Shown: in pieces, positions 18,304 through 27,384 of the stretch
How the letters are laid out: every line of letters begins with the position of its first letter
Numbering within the stretch: the stretch's first letter is position 1
Origin: Ensifer aridi
GTDB lineage: Bacteria > Pseudomonadota > Alphaproteobacteria > Rhizobiales > Rhizobiaceae
Length of the DNA stretch: 64,000 nucleotides
Direction of reading: 5' to 3'
Assembly (NCBI RefSeq): GCF_002078505.1
Contig: NZ_LUAV01000022.1
Location: forward strand, 263,484 to 327,483
Program-made: the position numbers and the translations under genes
Notes under the pieces: generated by a model
What the model was told of the DNA's origin: nothing
Database searches by the model: none
Seen by the model: only the letters and a program-made list of their open reading frames with translations

Positions 18304-18924
18304 ATGCAAGACAGTATTTGGACCATTCTGACGACATTGGGTCTCTATGCCATCGTGATCATAAGCCCAGGTCCAAACTTTGCCTTGGTTTCGCGACTAG
18401 CGATATCGGGTGCTCTGCCATCAGCTTTGGGGGCAACTCTTGGACTGTCTTTAGCCGCCACGTTCTATGCCGTTCTTTCAATGACTGGCCTCGCAGTGCT
18501 GATTGTACGTGTGGACTGGTTTGCTACCGCTATCCAGATCGTTGGGGGTCTTTACCTCGTCTATCTTGGCCTTTCCGGTTGGCTTGTCTCTTCTTCTGGA
18601 GATAACACCCCGCCTCCACCCACCGGCACGTTGTGGTCCGGTTTCCGCCTGGGAACTTTGGTTGAATTAACCAATCCAAAAGGCATCACGTTTTTCCTGG
18701 GGTTGTATGCCGCTACAATTCCGGTCGATGCAGATATGTCCGTAAAGCTCATCGTGTTGTTGGGCGGCTTTATGTTGGAAATGGTGTGGTACGGATCTGT
18801 GGCCATGCTCATGTCGTCTCCGCCTGCGCAAGCAGCTTACAAGAAGTCCGGAGCTTGGATTGACCGAATTGCTGGAATGTTGCTAATCGGCTTCGGCATA
18901 AAAATGCTCACCTACCGCCTCTAA
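18304..18924 (+). CDS. LysE/RhtB-family amino acid exporter
   Basis: A 206-residue inner-membrane protein with about six hydrophobic segments. The N-terminal family signature IISPGPNFALVSR is near residue 20, and a second conserved segment is ELTNPKGITFFLGLY. The family exports amino acids and analogues. It follows the MocR gene by 36 bases and probably shares its transcript. Together with the divergent operon it suggests export of the unusual amino acid made there, inferred to be rhizobitoxine-like. Its stop codon lies inside an 18-bp repeat shared with 12247-12264. Confidence 0.85.
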   Translation: MQDSIWTILTTLGLYAIVIISPGPNFALVSRLAISGALPSALGATLGLSLAATFYAVLSMTGLAVLIVRVDWFATAIQIVGGLYLVYLGLSGWLVSSSGDNTPPPPTGTLWSGFRLGTLVELTNPKGITFFLGLYAATIPVDADMSVKLIVLLGGFMLEMVWYGSVAMLMSSPPAQAAYKKSGAWIDRIAGMLLIGFGIKMLTYRL

Positions 18925-18938
18925 AGCGCGTCGCGATT
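18921..18938 (+). repeat. 18-bp dispersed repeat, copy 2
   Basis: CTAAAGCGCGTCGCGATT is identical to the reverse complement of 12247-12264. It overlaps the TAA stop of the exporter gene. Confidence 0.7.
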
Positions 18939-19055
18939 TTTCGGATTCAGGATTGAACTAACCCGCTGACGCGGGAGAGGTGAGTGTTTGGAGGCGCGGT
19001 CTCCTGATGGGATGTTGGGGTGTTGAGAACCAACCCCTGACCAGGAGACCGACCG

Positions 19056-19316
19056 ATGACCGACGACATGACGCTCCGCAACCTGTCGCCGGCCACGCAA
19101 TGATCCTACCTGCATGCCGTGACAAAGTTCGGCCGGTATTCCGGCCGCTCGCCGGGTCGGCTGGGGCTGGAGGATGTGCGCGCCTTCCAGGAGTACCTGG
19201 TGTCGCAGGGCATCTCCTGGCCGGCGCTCAACCAGAGGGTTTGCGCGCTGCGGTTCTTTTACGGCGTGACGCTGGACCGGCAGCTGCTTGGCATCCTGCG
19301 CACCTGGAGATGATTT
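19056..19316 (+). pseudogene. Tyrosine recombinase (integrase) N-terminal fragment
   Basis: The frame starts MTDDMTLRNLSPATQ, hits an in-frame TGA at 19101, then continues SYLHAVTKFGRYSGRSPGRL to ALRFFYGVTLD. This is the SAM-like core-binding domain of XerC/D-type integrases that accompany IS91-type elements. The stop probably arose from CGA to TGA. The catalytic domain is missing. Confidence 0.75.
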
Positions 19317-19375
19317 TCCTTGGCTGACGACGAGCTTGTTTCATGCGCACCGCAGCTCGTATCCCATTTGGGGCA

Positions 19376-19391
19376 TGTCCGAAATTCGACA
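19376..19391 (+). promoter_or_regulatory. NifA upstream activator sequence
   Basis: TGT-CCGAAATTCG-ACA fits TGT-N10-ACA exactly. It is about 120 bp upstream of the -24 element at 19513, within the usual range for NifA enhancer sites. Confidence 0.65.
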
Positions 19392-19510
19392 CCACCTGTC
19401 GAATTGTGCGGTTATCGACGCAGCTTGTTCGGCGGCATCGCTATCCCAATCATCATGGGAACCCTCTGTCATAACTAGCAAAAATCCACTCCCGAGACGC
19501 CCGAGCGCGG

Positions 19511-19527
19511 TTGGCACGACGTTTGCT
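19511..19527 (+). promoter_or_regulatory. Consensus sigma-54 promoter
   Basis: TTGGCACGACGTTTGCT matches the RpoN consensus TGGCACG-N4-TTGCW with no mismatch, and GG and GC are 10 bases apart. Transcription would start near 19538. Together with the NifA site upstream it predicts expression during nitrogen fixation. Confidence 0.8.
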
Positions 19528-19595
19528 CATTCTCAGCCATAAACAGATGGATATCGCCCGGACATTCAGGTGTCGAGCGCTGTCAGGAACAATTA

Positions 19596-19745
19596 ATGAA
19601 AGGCAAAGGGAATATGTTAGTTCGCCACAACCCACTTTCAGAGAAGAGCGGCACCGGCAAGGCAATCTCTCCCGATGCACGCACACCGCCGTGGTTGATG
19701 CGGGTACTCCGATCCGTTTCGGACCCGCGCCGCATATGCGCGTGA
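19596..19745 (+). CDS. Small ORF (49 aa) behind the NifA/sigma-54-type promoter
   Basis: A 49-residue basic peptide starts MKGKGNMLVRHN and ends SDPRRICA. It has one cysteine near the C terminus. CAGGAA lies six bases before the ATG. It is the first ORF after the predicted sigma-54 start, about 58 bases in. I recognise no family. A longer reading frame overlaps it in another phase (from 19511) but has no homology before position 19817, so it is not preferred. It may be a regulatory peptide, a precursor, or a chance ORF in a long leader. Confidence 0.4.
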   Translation: MKGKGNMLVRHNPLSEKSGTGKAISPDARTPPWLMRVLRSVSDPRRICA

Positions 19746-19816
19746 CGCCGAGACGGCTGCGGACAAACCGCAGATGCTTGCCCTCCGAGCGCTTTAAAGG
19801 CGGGCGGAAAGGCAAG

Positions 19817-20476
19817 TTGATAAGTCACATTTCTTTTGACGTCTGGAACACTCTCGTACTGCCAAACCCAAGCCATGCGCTGACGAGGACGAAGTTTCTC
19901 GCGGCTTGTTTTCATACAGAAGAAGCAACTGTCAGGAATGCATACGCCGAGGTCAAGAGGTGGGTGAATCAACACGCGATCGAAACTGGGTACGCTCCGT
20001 CTCTGTTCGAAAATATCCGTCTGCTTATGATGCATTGCAATGTTCACAAAGATCCGAGCCTCATTGCAAAAGCGTTCGAGAACATTTTTGAGAGCTGCAA
20101 ACCAATTGTATTGGACACTACCGTAAGACTAATCCAGGCGTTGGTCGAAGACGGATATGCGCTGTCACTTGGCAGTAACTCGAGCTTTATTAGCGGCCGA
20201 TTGGTGCACGATTTTCTTGAGAGCTCGTTTGGATGCGTGTTTCGGTTCGGAATCTATTCTGACTTGCTTGGATATGCAAAACCGAAGAAAGCCTTCTTTA
20301 AGAAAATCATCAAGTCGTGTGACGTTGCGGCCAATAACATCCTGCACGTGGGTGACCACGCGATCTGCGATCTGCAAGGTGCGCAGAGCGCTGGAATGCA
20401 TGGTGCTCTGCTGGGAAGGCCTGAAGACATTCGAGAGGTTGTGTATGAAGCAATTTCAGGAGTTTGCGCTCCATGA
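19817..20476 (+). CDS. HAD-superfamily hydrolase
   Basis: About 219 residues. Motif I is ISFDVWNTLV, with the nucleophile Asp near residue 7; a Thr/Ser-containing motif II is LSLGSNSSF; the conserved Lys lies in YAKPKKAFF; and the terminal acidic motif is LHVGDHAICDLQGA. All HAD catalytic positions are present, so it is likely a small-molecule phosphatase. The frame is open far upstream, but recognisable sequence begins at LISHISFD, so I place the start at a TTG at 19817 with GGAAAGG before it. It overlaps the phosphoribosyltransferase gene by 32 bases. Paired HAD and PRTase genes also occur in tellurite-resistance-type modules. Confidence 0.75.
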   Translation: MISHISFDVWNTLVLPNPSHALTRTKFLAACFHTEEATVRNAYAEVKRWVNQHAIETGYAPSLFENIRLLMMHCNVHKDPSLIAKAFENIFESCKPIVLDTTVRLIQALVEDGYALSLGSNSSFISGRLVHDFLESSFGCVFRFGIYSDLLGYAKPKKAFFKKIIKSCDVAANNILHVGDHAICDLQGAQSAGMHGALLGRPEDIREVVYEAISGVCAP

Positions 20477-21287
20477 ATTTCAGTCGATCGAGGATGCACC
20501 CTTTCGACCGGAACAATATTCACGTCTGAAATTCGGTTGTGACGAAGCAGCCCGCGAGATGGGCTACGAGATTGCGGACGCGTTCTTCCAAAAAAACGCA
20601 CCCGCTCTACTGGACAGTCGCTGCCTGATGATTTCGTCGCCATACAATTTTGTTCCGAATGCAGCGACTATAATGACGATGCATTTGCTCAATCGCCTCA
20701 ACAGCCACATTGTTGATGCCAAAGGCAACCACGTGGAACATGCGACTGTCCCACGAAAGATCAGTTACGTGAACGACTACGGACTCCTGTCACAGGAACA
20801 TCGTAAGTCATTGATCGCCGGCGATAGGTTCTACTTCAACGCGCAACATTTCGAAGGTCGTTGTCTTCTGTTCGTCGACGACGTGAAGATCACTGGCACT
20901 CATGAAAACAGGTTAGTCGAGCTCATGCACGAGCAACAGCTCAAGAATAAAACATTCTTCCTATATTTTGCTCGGTACACGGGCGATCGGCCCGACATAG
21001 AGTCCGAGATAAATTTTGCTGCGGTTAAGTCAATCAGGGACCTGAATCAGATCGTGGCGGAGCCAAGTCATCACATGACCGCTCGCCAAATCAAATATAT
21101 TCTCACCGCAGATCCAAGCGAGCTATATCACGATTTCTTAAGGTTCAGAAGTGCCCGATACCTTAAGAGCCTTTACTTTAATTGCCTACATGAAGGCTAT
21201 TACAAAATTCAAGCGTATAAACACAACATGAGTGTAATCCGAGATGCAATAGAGCATCAGGAATCGGCAAAGAAACTCGTGGTATAA
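20445..21287 (+). CDS. Phosphoribosyltransferase-like protein
   Basis: A 280-residue protein with a PRPP-binding loop RCLLFVDDVKITGTHENR near residue 143, the type I PRTase signature of hydrophobics, two acids and a TGT turn. A hood-like N-terminal segment and a C-terminal helical extension surround it. The ATG at 20445 is chosen because the upstream part of the longer frame overlaps the HAD gene and has no similarity. Overlap with the HAD gene points to coupled translation. Such pairs are proposed elsewhere to make or salvage nucleotide-like compounds. The actual substrate is unknown. It probably belongs to the regulon of the promoter at 19511. Confidence 0.7.
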   Translation: MKQFQEFALHEFQSIEDAPFRPEQYSRLKFGCDEAAREMGYEIADAFFQKNAPALLDSRCLMISSPYNFVPNAATIMTMHLLNRLNSHIVDAKGNHVEHATVPRKISYVNDYGLLSQEHRKSLIAGDRFYFNAQHFEGRCLLFVDDVKITGTHENRLVELMHEQQLKNKTFFLYFARYTGDRPDIESEINFAAVKSIRDLNQIVAEPSHHMTARQIKYILTADPSELYHDFLRFRSARYLKSLYFNCLHEGYYKIQAYKHNMSVIRDAIEHQESAKKLVV

Positions 21288-21353
21288 AGTCGGTTTCAAG
21301 GAGCTTGTATACCAAGAATGCAATTCTCCAATCTACACCAAGAGGAATGCCCT

Positions 21354-22037
21354 ATGAGACGAACGTCAATATGCTTGCTCGCTGCCGTTGCCCTGTCGGC
21401 TTTCAGCACGCCGCTTCAGGCTGCCACACTTCGGGTGATGAACGACGCCTCCTCTCCGCCGTCAGTGAGCACGGTCAAAATCGTTTACACGGGCGAAGTG
21501 AACCAAGAGAAGATCGCCGCCCTTGCATCCGCCCTCGACGAAATTAATCTGAAATACAAATTCGCGCACGACATTTATCTATATATCAGCAGTCCGGGCG
21601 GGGAGGTGGATAGCGGAAATGTAGGCTATCAAGCCATCAGGAGCTCCGTCGTGCCCGTGACGACGATAAATCTATCAGAGGTTATTTCTGCGGCCACTAT
21701 GCTCTACTGCGCTGGTCAAAAACGGCTTGTCTTGGACGACACGTCATTTCTTCTGCATGCTCCAACTAGCTGGATCGAAGGGGAAGTAGCGGAGAACCGC
21801 ATAGTTAATCACCAAAAGATATCCGTGAGGTATCGCACCGAGTTGAAAACAATATACCGTAGTTGCACGAACCTTTCCGATGAAAGGATAGACAAGATTA
21901 CCTATAGTGAAGACACTCACCTTGTTGCCGACGTCGAGAAGGCGCTGAGTATAGGGCTCGCCACGGGCACGGCAAGGAATGTGGTACCTGCTGATGCCAC
22001 TTGGTATATTTATGATGGCCCTCCCAATAGAGGGTGA
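21354..22037 (+). CDS. Secreted ClpP/crotonase-fold serine protease-like protein
   Basis: A 227-residue protein with an N-terminal signal peptide (MRRTSICLLAAVALSAF, cleavage after PLQAA). The ClpP-like core has ISSPGGEVDSG near residue 83, a nucleophile Ser in VISAATMLYCAG near residue 111, and a His in FLLHAP near 134, the expected order of the catalytic dyad. It is therefore a periplasmic ClpP-like hydrolase and not the cytosolic ATP-dependent one. I chose the ATG at 21354, with AGAGGAA upstream, over one 36 bases earlier because the signal peptide starts there. It follows the PRTase gene by 66 bases and may share its NifA-type control. Confidence 0.75.
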   Translation: MRRTSICLLAAVALSAFSTPLQAATLRVMNDASSPPSVSTVKIVYTGEVNQEKIAALASALDEINLKYKFAHDIYLYISSPGGEVDSGNVGYQAIRSSVVPVTTINLSEVISAATMLYCAGQKRLVLDDTSFLLHAPTSWIEGEVAENRIVNHQKISVRYRTELKTIYRSCTNLSDERIDKITYSEDTHLVADVEKALSIGLATGTARNVVPADATWYIYDGPPNRG

Positions 22038-22690
22038 TCAGATACACCGCACCAAGCCTGATTCATCCTCGGCGACGGCGGATTGAACCATTCTTCACTG
22101 ATCAACACCTAGTCACGACTCGAAGGCTGGGACAGCGGGAATCGATTGCCCATGACCTCCACGCCGAGAAGCGTGCTGCGCGGTTCTCGCGGGCCAGAGG
22201 CCCGATGCCTGCCGTTGTCGGGCGAAGCGGTTGTTAGAATATCGGCATGAGCGATATCTTGAACGAAGCTTCTCCCGCGAAGGAATGTTTGGATACAAGC
22301 AGAATAAGAACGGTGCCCCCGGTGGTCGTAACCCGGATGTGACGTGATGAGGTGGTTGGCCTCCGCATCCGGCATCGCTGGACCATACTGTGGCTGTCAA
22401 AGGTCACAGTCGGGGAACCGCTGAATCATCCAAGTCCCCCTCCGACCATCGGAAAGAGTATCGGTGATGACGCGCGGCCGGTCCTCCGGGGCGCGTCCCG
22501 GAGAAACGGCTACGGCTCAACCTGGGAACATTCAAACGACACCACTTGGGAGTATTGATCCGGTACTGACAACGACGACGCCGTTGCGTCCGTCACTCTC
22601 AAAAAAGGGCCATCAGAGGCCTTGGCGGATATGGCAAAGATCGCGCGGAACTTGATGGCCGCCGGCTAACCGCGGACCGTCCGAACTCGA
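22038..22690. other. Decayed stretch without an intact gene
   Basis: Short frames on both strands show no recognisable protein. Near 22570-22665 a plus-strand frame ending EALADMAKIARNLMAAG looks like the end of a lost gene. Confidence 0.4.
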
Positions 22691-22699
22691 TTGCTTACA

Positions 22700-23150
22700 G
22701 GCGATCGAGGTCGACTTCTCATCGGTGCGGCCTTTCGCCTTCGGAAGATAATTGTTGCATCTACTCATCAGAAGTCGTGGGTCACAAGGACCGTCGATGC
22801 TCTCCAACGATTTGCCGAGAAAATGGAATATTCCGGCGAAATTGTAATGATGATCTGGAGTATGGGCGGCCGCATCATTCACCGGTTGTTGCATCATGCA
22901 ACGCGTGTCCGGCAGCAGCGCCTCGCGACTGCAGGCGAGTGCTTTAGCACGCGGCGTTGGCAGAAGTTCGCGGCCCTGCATCATAACAGCTCGTGTCGGA
23001 AATAGGTGCGAGTTGCAAAGTCTGGCGATAGCCGCACTGATGGCTGTCTGACTGAGATTGATGCTGGCGTGCCGCAGCCGTGAGATTCCGTCCGGCATCA
23101 GCGCGTCGCGCGCAACGAAGAGATGAGATCACGGCCCCTAAGGCGTATCT
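22700..23150 (-). pseudogene. NodD-like LysR regulator, frameshifted remnant
   Basis: Minus-strand fragments match the DNA-binding start of NodD-type LysR proteins: RNLTAAAR in one frame, then SINLSQTAISAAIARL in another, followed by MMQGRELLPTPRAKALA. The frame change near 23050 and loss of the effector domain make it non-functional. Confidence 0.5.
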
Positions 23151-23659
23151 TCGTTCATCTGCACTGCGAATGGGACTCATCCAAGAAATCAATTTTTTCA
23201 ATGTCACGGCATGCATTAGAAAAAGCTGAGGCAATAGGAGAGAGGGGTTTTTCGATGCGCCGTCAGATGGGGGCAAGGTTCTTGGTCCAGCTAGCATCTC
23301 GTGGAGCCGGGCCAGCTTCGTGCCGGAAGATGCCGCAAACGCGCAGCATCCCCGTCCGTTCAAAGTGATTTCTTGAGAGCTAGCGTTTTGGCAGGCAACA
23401 CGTTTCCAGCAACTGATGACGGGCCGAGCGTTACAGCCGAGCGACCGAGGATGCGATGAAATCGAGAAGGTGCTTACCGCCGTGATCAATCGCAGCTACG
23501 CACCGCCTTTCTTCCACTTGCCGACAAGCCCTCGATGGCTCATGGCGTGGCCGCATTCCCGTCGATCCGTGGCCAGCTCACGATTGAACAGCTGTTGGTC
23601 AACGTCAATCGTCCCACTTTCTAGAGCCTGCCCGAGCGGCCCGAGGGTCCCTCTTCAGG

Positions 23660-23840
23660 ACGTACATGTCGCAAGAAATTCACTTTCCGATATTAAGGAT
23701 CTGATCGGCAAGGAACTCGGCGTCTTCGAGTTGATCACCGTGACGCAGAAGACGATCGACAGTTTGCCGAGACGACGGGTGATTTCCAGTTCATCCACAC
23801 CGACCCGGTGCGCGCTTATCTCACTGTATGACCCGGAGTT
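23660..23840 (+). pseudogene. MaoC/NodN-type hydratase fragment
   Basis: DIKDLIGKELGVFELITVT, then after a one-base shift FAETTGDFQFIHTDP, is the hot-dog-fold MaoC signature, as in NodN. Only about 55 residues remain. Confidence 0.5.
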
Positions 23841-24030
23841 TCGCAAGGCCTTGGATGGTCTCGGTGCGGACGTTCCAAAGCCGGATGAGCGCGGCGGGGT
23901 GACGTCGGCGATCTGATCGCTGCAGAGAAGCAGCGCTCGGCGGACGTCATCAAGTCCGCGAGTGTCACGGTCTCTCAGTATCCCTGGTTTAATGTCCGGC
24001 CAGTTGGCTCGGCAAGGCCTACTGGCGGAA
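23836..24030 (+). pseudogene. C-terminal fragment resembling TctC/Bug substrate-binding proteins
   Basis: YDPEFRKALDGLGADV continues after a frame change as DLIAAEKQRSADVIKSASV, the usual C-terminal helix of tripartite tricarboxylate transporter binding proteins. There is no upstream domain. Confidence 0.35.
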
Positions 24031-24049
24031 GACCTCTCGAATGGAGGCA

Positions 24050-25125
24050 AAAGTGAGTTTGTTCGCATATGTCGGATGCCGCACGACCGAAGAACGCAAT
24101 GCAAGAGGCCGAGGCATCAGCGTCTACAGGATCGACGGGCAGAGCTCGCAATGGAGCTTGCTGCAACTCCTCGAAACCGAACCTAATCCGTCTTTCCTCG
24201 CCCTGCACCCGATGCTGGACATTCTCTATTCCGTCCACGGCGATCTTGATCTCGTGACGTCTTACTCGATCGACCTGAAACCGGTCTTCTGCGGAATATC
24301 GACCGCCAACGTACTCGCGGCCGGAACCCGGTTCACCTTGCGCTCGATCCAACGCACGGATGGCTTATCATTGCGAACTATCGCACCGACAGCATCGTCA
24401 GCCTGCCAGTCTCATCCACCGGCATTCTCGGACCTGTGAGCCATCTTGCGGCACTGGCCGGCAAGCTGGGTCCTCACCGCGACGAACAGAACTACGGCAG
24501 ACCACATCAAGTCCCCTTTAGCCCGTCGGGAAAGTGGATCCTTGTGCCGGAGAAAGGTTTCGACCAGATCGTGTCCTTCAAGCTCGATCCTGGAAACGGA
24601 ATGTTAGAGGAAGCGGCGCGATGCCGCTGCCGGGAGGCAAGCGGTCCACGGCACCTCGCCTTTCACCCCGTGAGGGCGCTGGCCTATGTTCTGAACGAAC
24701 TGGATTCGACCGTCACCACTTACGAGTTCGACGATGACAACGGCAGCTTACACCCGATCGATATCGTATCGTCCCTCCCCAGGGACTATTCAGGCGACAA
24801 CCGCGCATCGGAGATAGCATTATCAGGTGGCGACTACCTGTATGCCTCGAACCGAGGCCACGACTCGATCGCAGTTTTCCGCCTAGGCAGTGATGGAAAG
24901 CCGGCAAGTCCATACTGGCTGCCGAGCCAAGGCACCACGCCCAGGTTTTTCGCTTTCGAGCCAGATGAAAAGCACCTCTATGTCGCTAACGAAGACAGCG
25001 ACACCATTGTCGAATTCAGACAATGTGACCCCGGCAATCTTGTTCCGACAGGTCAAGTCATCCCGACCGGCAGCCCTACGACAATCGTTTTTCGAAAGGG
25101 GAACGCACGGCCCCACGCGCGGTAG
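24050..25125 (+). pseudogene. Lactonase-family (6-phosphogluconolactonase-like) beta-propeller, frameshifted
   Basis: Blades of a seven-bladed lactonase are recognisable: FAYVGCRTTEERNARGRGIS and LETEPNPSFLALHP in the first frame, then ALDPTHGWLIIANYRTDSIV and VPFSPSGKWILVPEKGFDQI in a second. The frame changes between about 24260 and 24320. Without the shift the protein would be about 355 residues, the normal size. The lesion could also be a sequencing error. It is isolated in a decayed region. Confidence 0.65.
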
Positions 25126-25647
25126 GGCCGTTTCAAAAAGAGGCGTCGCGCGCTGGTGGAAGTCCGAGAAACGACCAGCGGTCGCGTTCGCGCGTACTCG
25201 CCGCGACCTGCGCCGGTCTTCTTCGGCCGAGAGGACAAAATCAATCTGCGACTGTCGGAATTGCTAGCCGAATTCGAGACTCGACAGGTCGCGACGTTCG
25301 AACGCATCATTGTCCCGCTCCAATAGCTCGCGTAGGCGTCAATGCGTGAAACCGACCGGCTGCAATGCGCCCTCATTCCCGCCGTTCGCCACCGTTAGGA
25401 AGACCCCAAAAGCGGACAGTCGGCTTAGTCGGAGGCGACGTTAGCACCAGAGCAGTTTATCGGGACCACGATCTTCGGCGGAAACGCGCACAAAAGCGGC
25501 CATTCCCAGTCCGCCGTAACTGGTAAATGCTCAGGGCTGCAGGAAAAAGGGGTTGGGAATACTCCTCCATTTCGCTGGGGTCGGTCTTTTTGCTTTCATG
25601 AATCAACATCGGTGACCACACTGAGGACGATATGGGTTCGGTGCCAT
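25126..25647. other. No gene seen
   Basis: Only short frames are present. A plus-strand fragment near 25240-25325 (SELLAEFETRQVATFERIIV) looks like part of a lost gene but is not identifiable. Confidence 0.4.
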
Positions 25648-27384
25648 TCATGCCTTCGGTTCTTGGTCGGACGCGAAGAAGGTCTTGAAGAGCGCGGTTG
25701 ACATCACCGTGTACTGGCTCGAACGATACTTCTCGAACGGGAACTTTTCCAAGCCTGCGAAGCGGTCACGCAGATTCTCAAAAGTCATCTCCACCCCAGC
25801 ATCCAGAACCTGCCTCATGGCTCCGATAAGGCCGTTGACGACCGTAGGTGTCAGGAGGCGATTTTGGATCGTCCGGGCGGTCGTCCATCGGTCAGCCGGC
25901 AGGCGAGATTTCGCGGCGGCGAAGAACAGTGCGACTTGGCTCGCACAGTAGTCGATGTAACGCTTGCGCGCCGCATCGTTCTCCAAGCTGACGAAGGTGT
26001 CCTTATCGGCATCTGTCCATCGCGCGAAGAGCGGACCAGGCGCGCTAGGTCTGACAAGTGGGCGAAGCCCGTAGCTAACCACCGAGGTGGTGCGCAGACC
26101 GCCGGCGTCGAAGAAACTCTGCGAGAATTTGCCGGAGAGAACACCTTGGCCGTCGTTCAGCTTATCCAGAACATCTCTGGCGATGGAATCGGCGAGGAAG
26201 GGGCGAATGAGTTGGTTGATCGCCTGTTTGAGTTCAGACTTGGCATTTGATTGCGTCGAGTTGATTTCTAGGAAAAGCCCAGCCTCGAATCGGGTCTTTT
26301 CCGGATCGCTGACGTTGTCCGGATAGATGATGCCGGTGACCAAGAGGTTCTGTTGCGATCGCAGGGCGCCGATGACGTTCTCGTTGGCTCCGCCTTCGTA
26401 GTAGGAAAAGACGCGATGCTGGCCGTCGATGATCCCGACCGAGTTGAATTCGCTAGGGATCGATATGACCGCTGGTTGTGTCGTGTGGATGGTCGTCGTG
26501 TTAATGGTGTTCTCGCTGGCATCGAGAATTTTCGTGCCTGACGGAAGAGTAACGATGATGTTGTTCACGAACACTCGCTTCTGATCGACAAGGTATTTTC
26601 GGATGGAGTCTAGCTTGGTCCGTAAGATCATCCGCTGATACAGACCGCTACGATCCCTCCATCCGTCCCTGCGAAGGACATAAGCCCGCGACAACAGCGC
26701 CGATGGTTGGATGTAGAAGGAAACGACCTTGTAGCCCTTCGGAAACTTGGAATGATGCTCGGGTAGGACCGAGCCGTTGAATGGGTCTCGCGGTGAGGCA
26801 TTGGCATTGAGCGCCCTGTCGGCGAAAACCTTATATTCGACGCCCAGGAAGGCCAGCAGTTCGTGTTGGGCGGACCGGCGCACCGTCTTCGTCAGGAGCT
26901 TGAAGTAGCGGACGATGCTGTAGTCCATAAACAGAGCATGGTTTATCTGAGCCTTTAGCTCCGTCTGAACTGTATTTAAGGAGCAATAGAGCAGGATAAC
27001 GCGAATTTGGTTGTCGCTGTACTTTGAGCCCAAGGCCCCCGCGATACCGAGCGGTGCGCCCCGTGCGAACCCGATGAACTGCGCATCATCCTTCCGGATG
27101 CGATCGTACATCAGGTACTTCTTTTTGGCGTGTTCTGAAACGTCGTTCGCCGTTGTGTACTCGGCGAAGACGACGACGTTCTCCAAGATGAAGACGTCGT
27201 CAAAATCCGAAGTCACCCCATCGTAGGTGAACTCCTTATCAGACGCGCCTTCAACGCGCTGGAAGCCCACTGCGGAGAAGACTTCCCGGATACCGCGACG
27301 GTGCCGCCGCTGCAGGTTGCGCTTGCCGCGCTCCTCAGGGCTCAGCACCTTCTTCTTGGGTTTCGCAACCTTAGCCTTCGCCAT
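25648..27384 (-). CDS. DGQHR-domain protein with nuclease-like N-terminus
   Basis: A 578-residue protein. The DGQHR motif, in VGIIDGQHRVFSYYEGG near residue 318, defines a family that includes DndB of DNA phosphorothioation systems and related defence proteins. A downstream LFLEINSTQSNAKSELKQAI segment is the usual ParB-like continuation. The first ~120 residues differ from DndB: DFDDVFILENVVVFAEYTT near residue 60 resembles a restriction-endonuclease-like core, with an acid, a beta hairpin and then ExT in place of ExK. The N-terminal 20 residues are Lys-rich. The gene overlaps the upstream DNA methyltransferase by 14 bases, so the two are one unit. A two-gene modification/defence system is inferred. 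No dnd genes are present. Confidence 0.75.
   Translation of the reverse strand: MAKAKVAKPKKKVLSPEERGKRNLQRRHRRGIREVFSAVGFQRVEGASDKEFTYDGVTSDFDDVFILENVVVFAEYTTANDVSEHAKKKYLMYDRIRKDDAQFIGFARGAPLGIAGALGSKYSDNQIRVILLYCSLNTVQTELKAQINHALFMDYSIVRYFKLLTKTVRRSAQHELLAFLGVEYKVFADRALNANASPRDPFNGSVLPEHHSKFPKGYKVVSFYIQPSALLSRAYVLRRDGWRDRSGLYQRMILRTKLDSIRKYLVDQKRVFVNNIIVTLPSGTKILDASENTINTTTIHTTQPAVISIPSEFNSVGIIDGQHRVFSYYEGGANENVIGALRSQQNLLVTGIIYPDNVSDPEKTRFEAGLFLEINSTQSNAKSELKQAINQLIRPFLADSIARDVLDKLNDGQGVLSGKFSQSFFDAGGLRTTSVVSYGLRPLVRPSAPGPLFARWTDADKDTFVSLENDAARKRYIDYCASQVALFFAAAKSRLPADRWTTARTIQNRLLTPTVVNGLIGAMRQVLDAGVEMTFENLRDRFAGLEKFPFEKYRSSQYTVMSTALFKTFFASDQEPKA

Noticed and set aside
19511..19816. Long N-terminal extension of the HAD protein
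   Set aside because: It would start inside the sigma-54 promoter, has no similarity, and the fold begins at the TTG at 19817 with a good ribosome site.
20157..20444. N-terminal extension of the phosphoribosyltransferase
   Set aside because: It overlaps the HAD gene in another frame with no similarity; the ATG at 20445 fits the conserved part.
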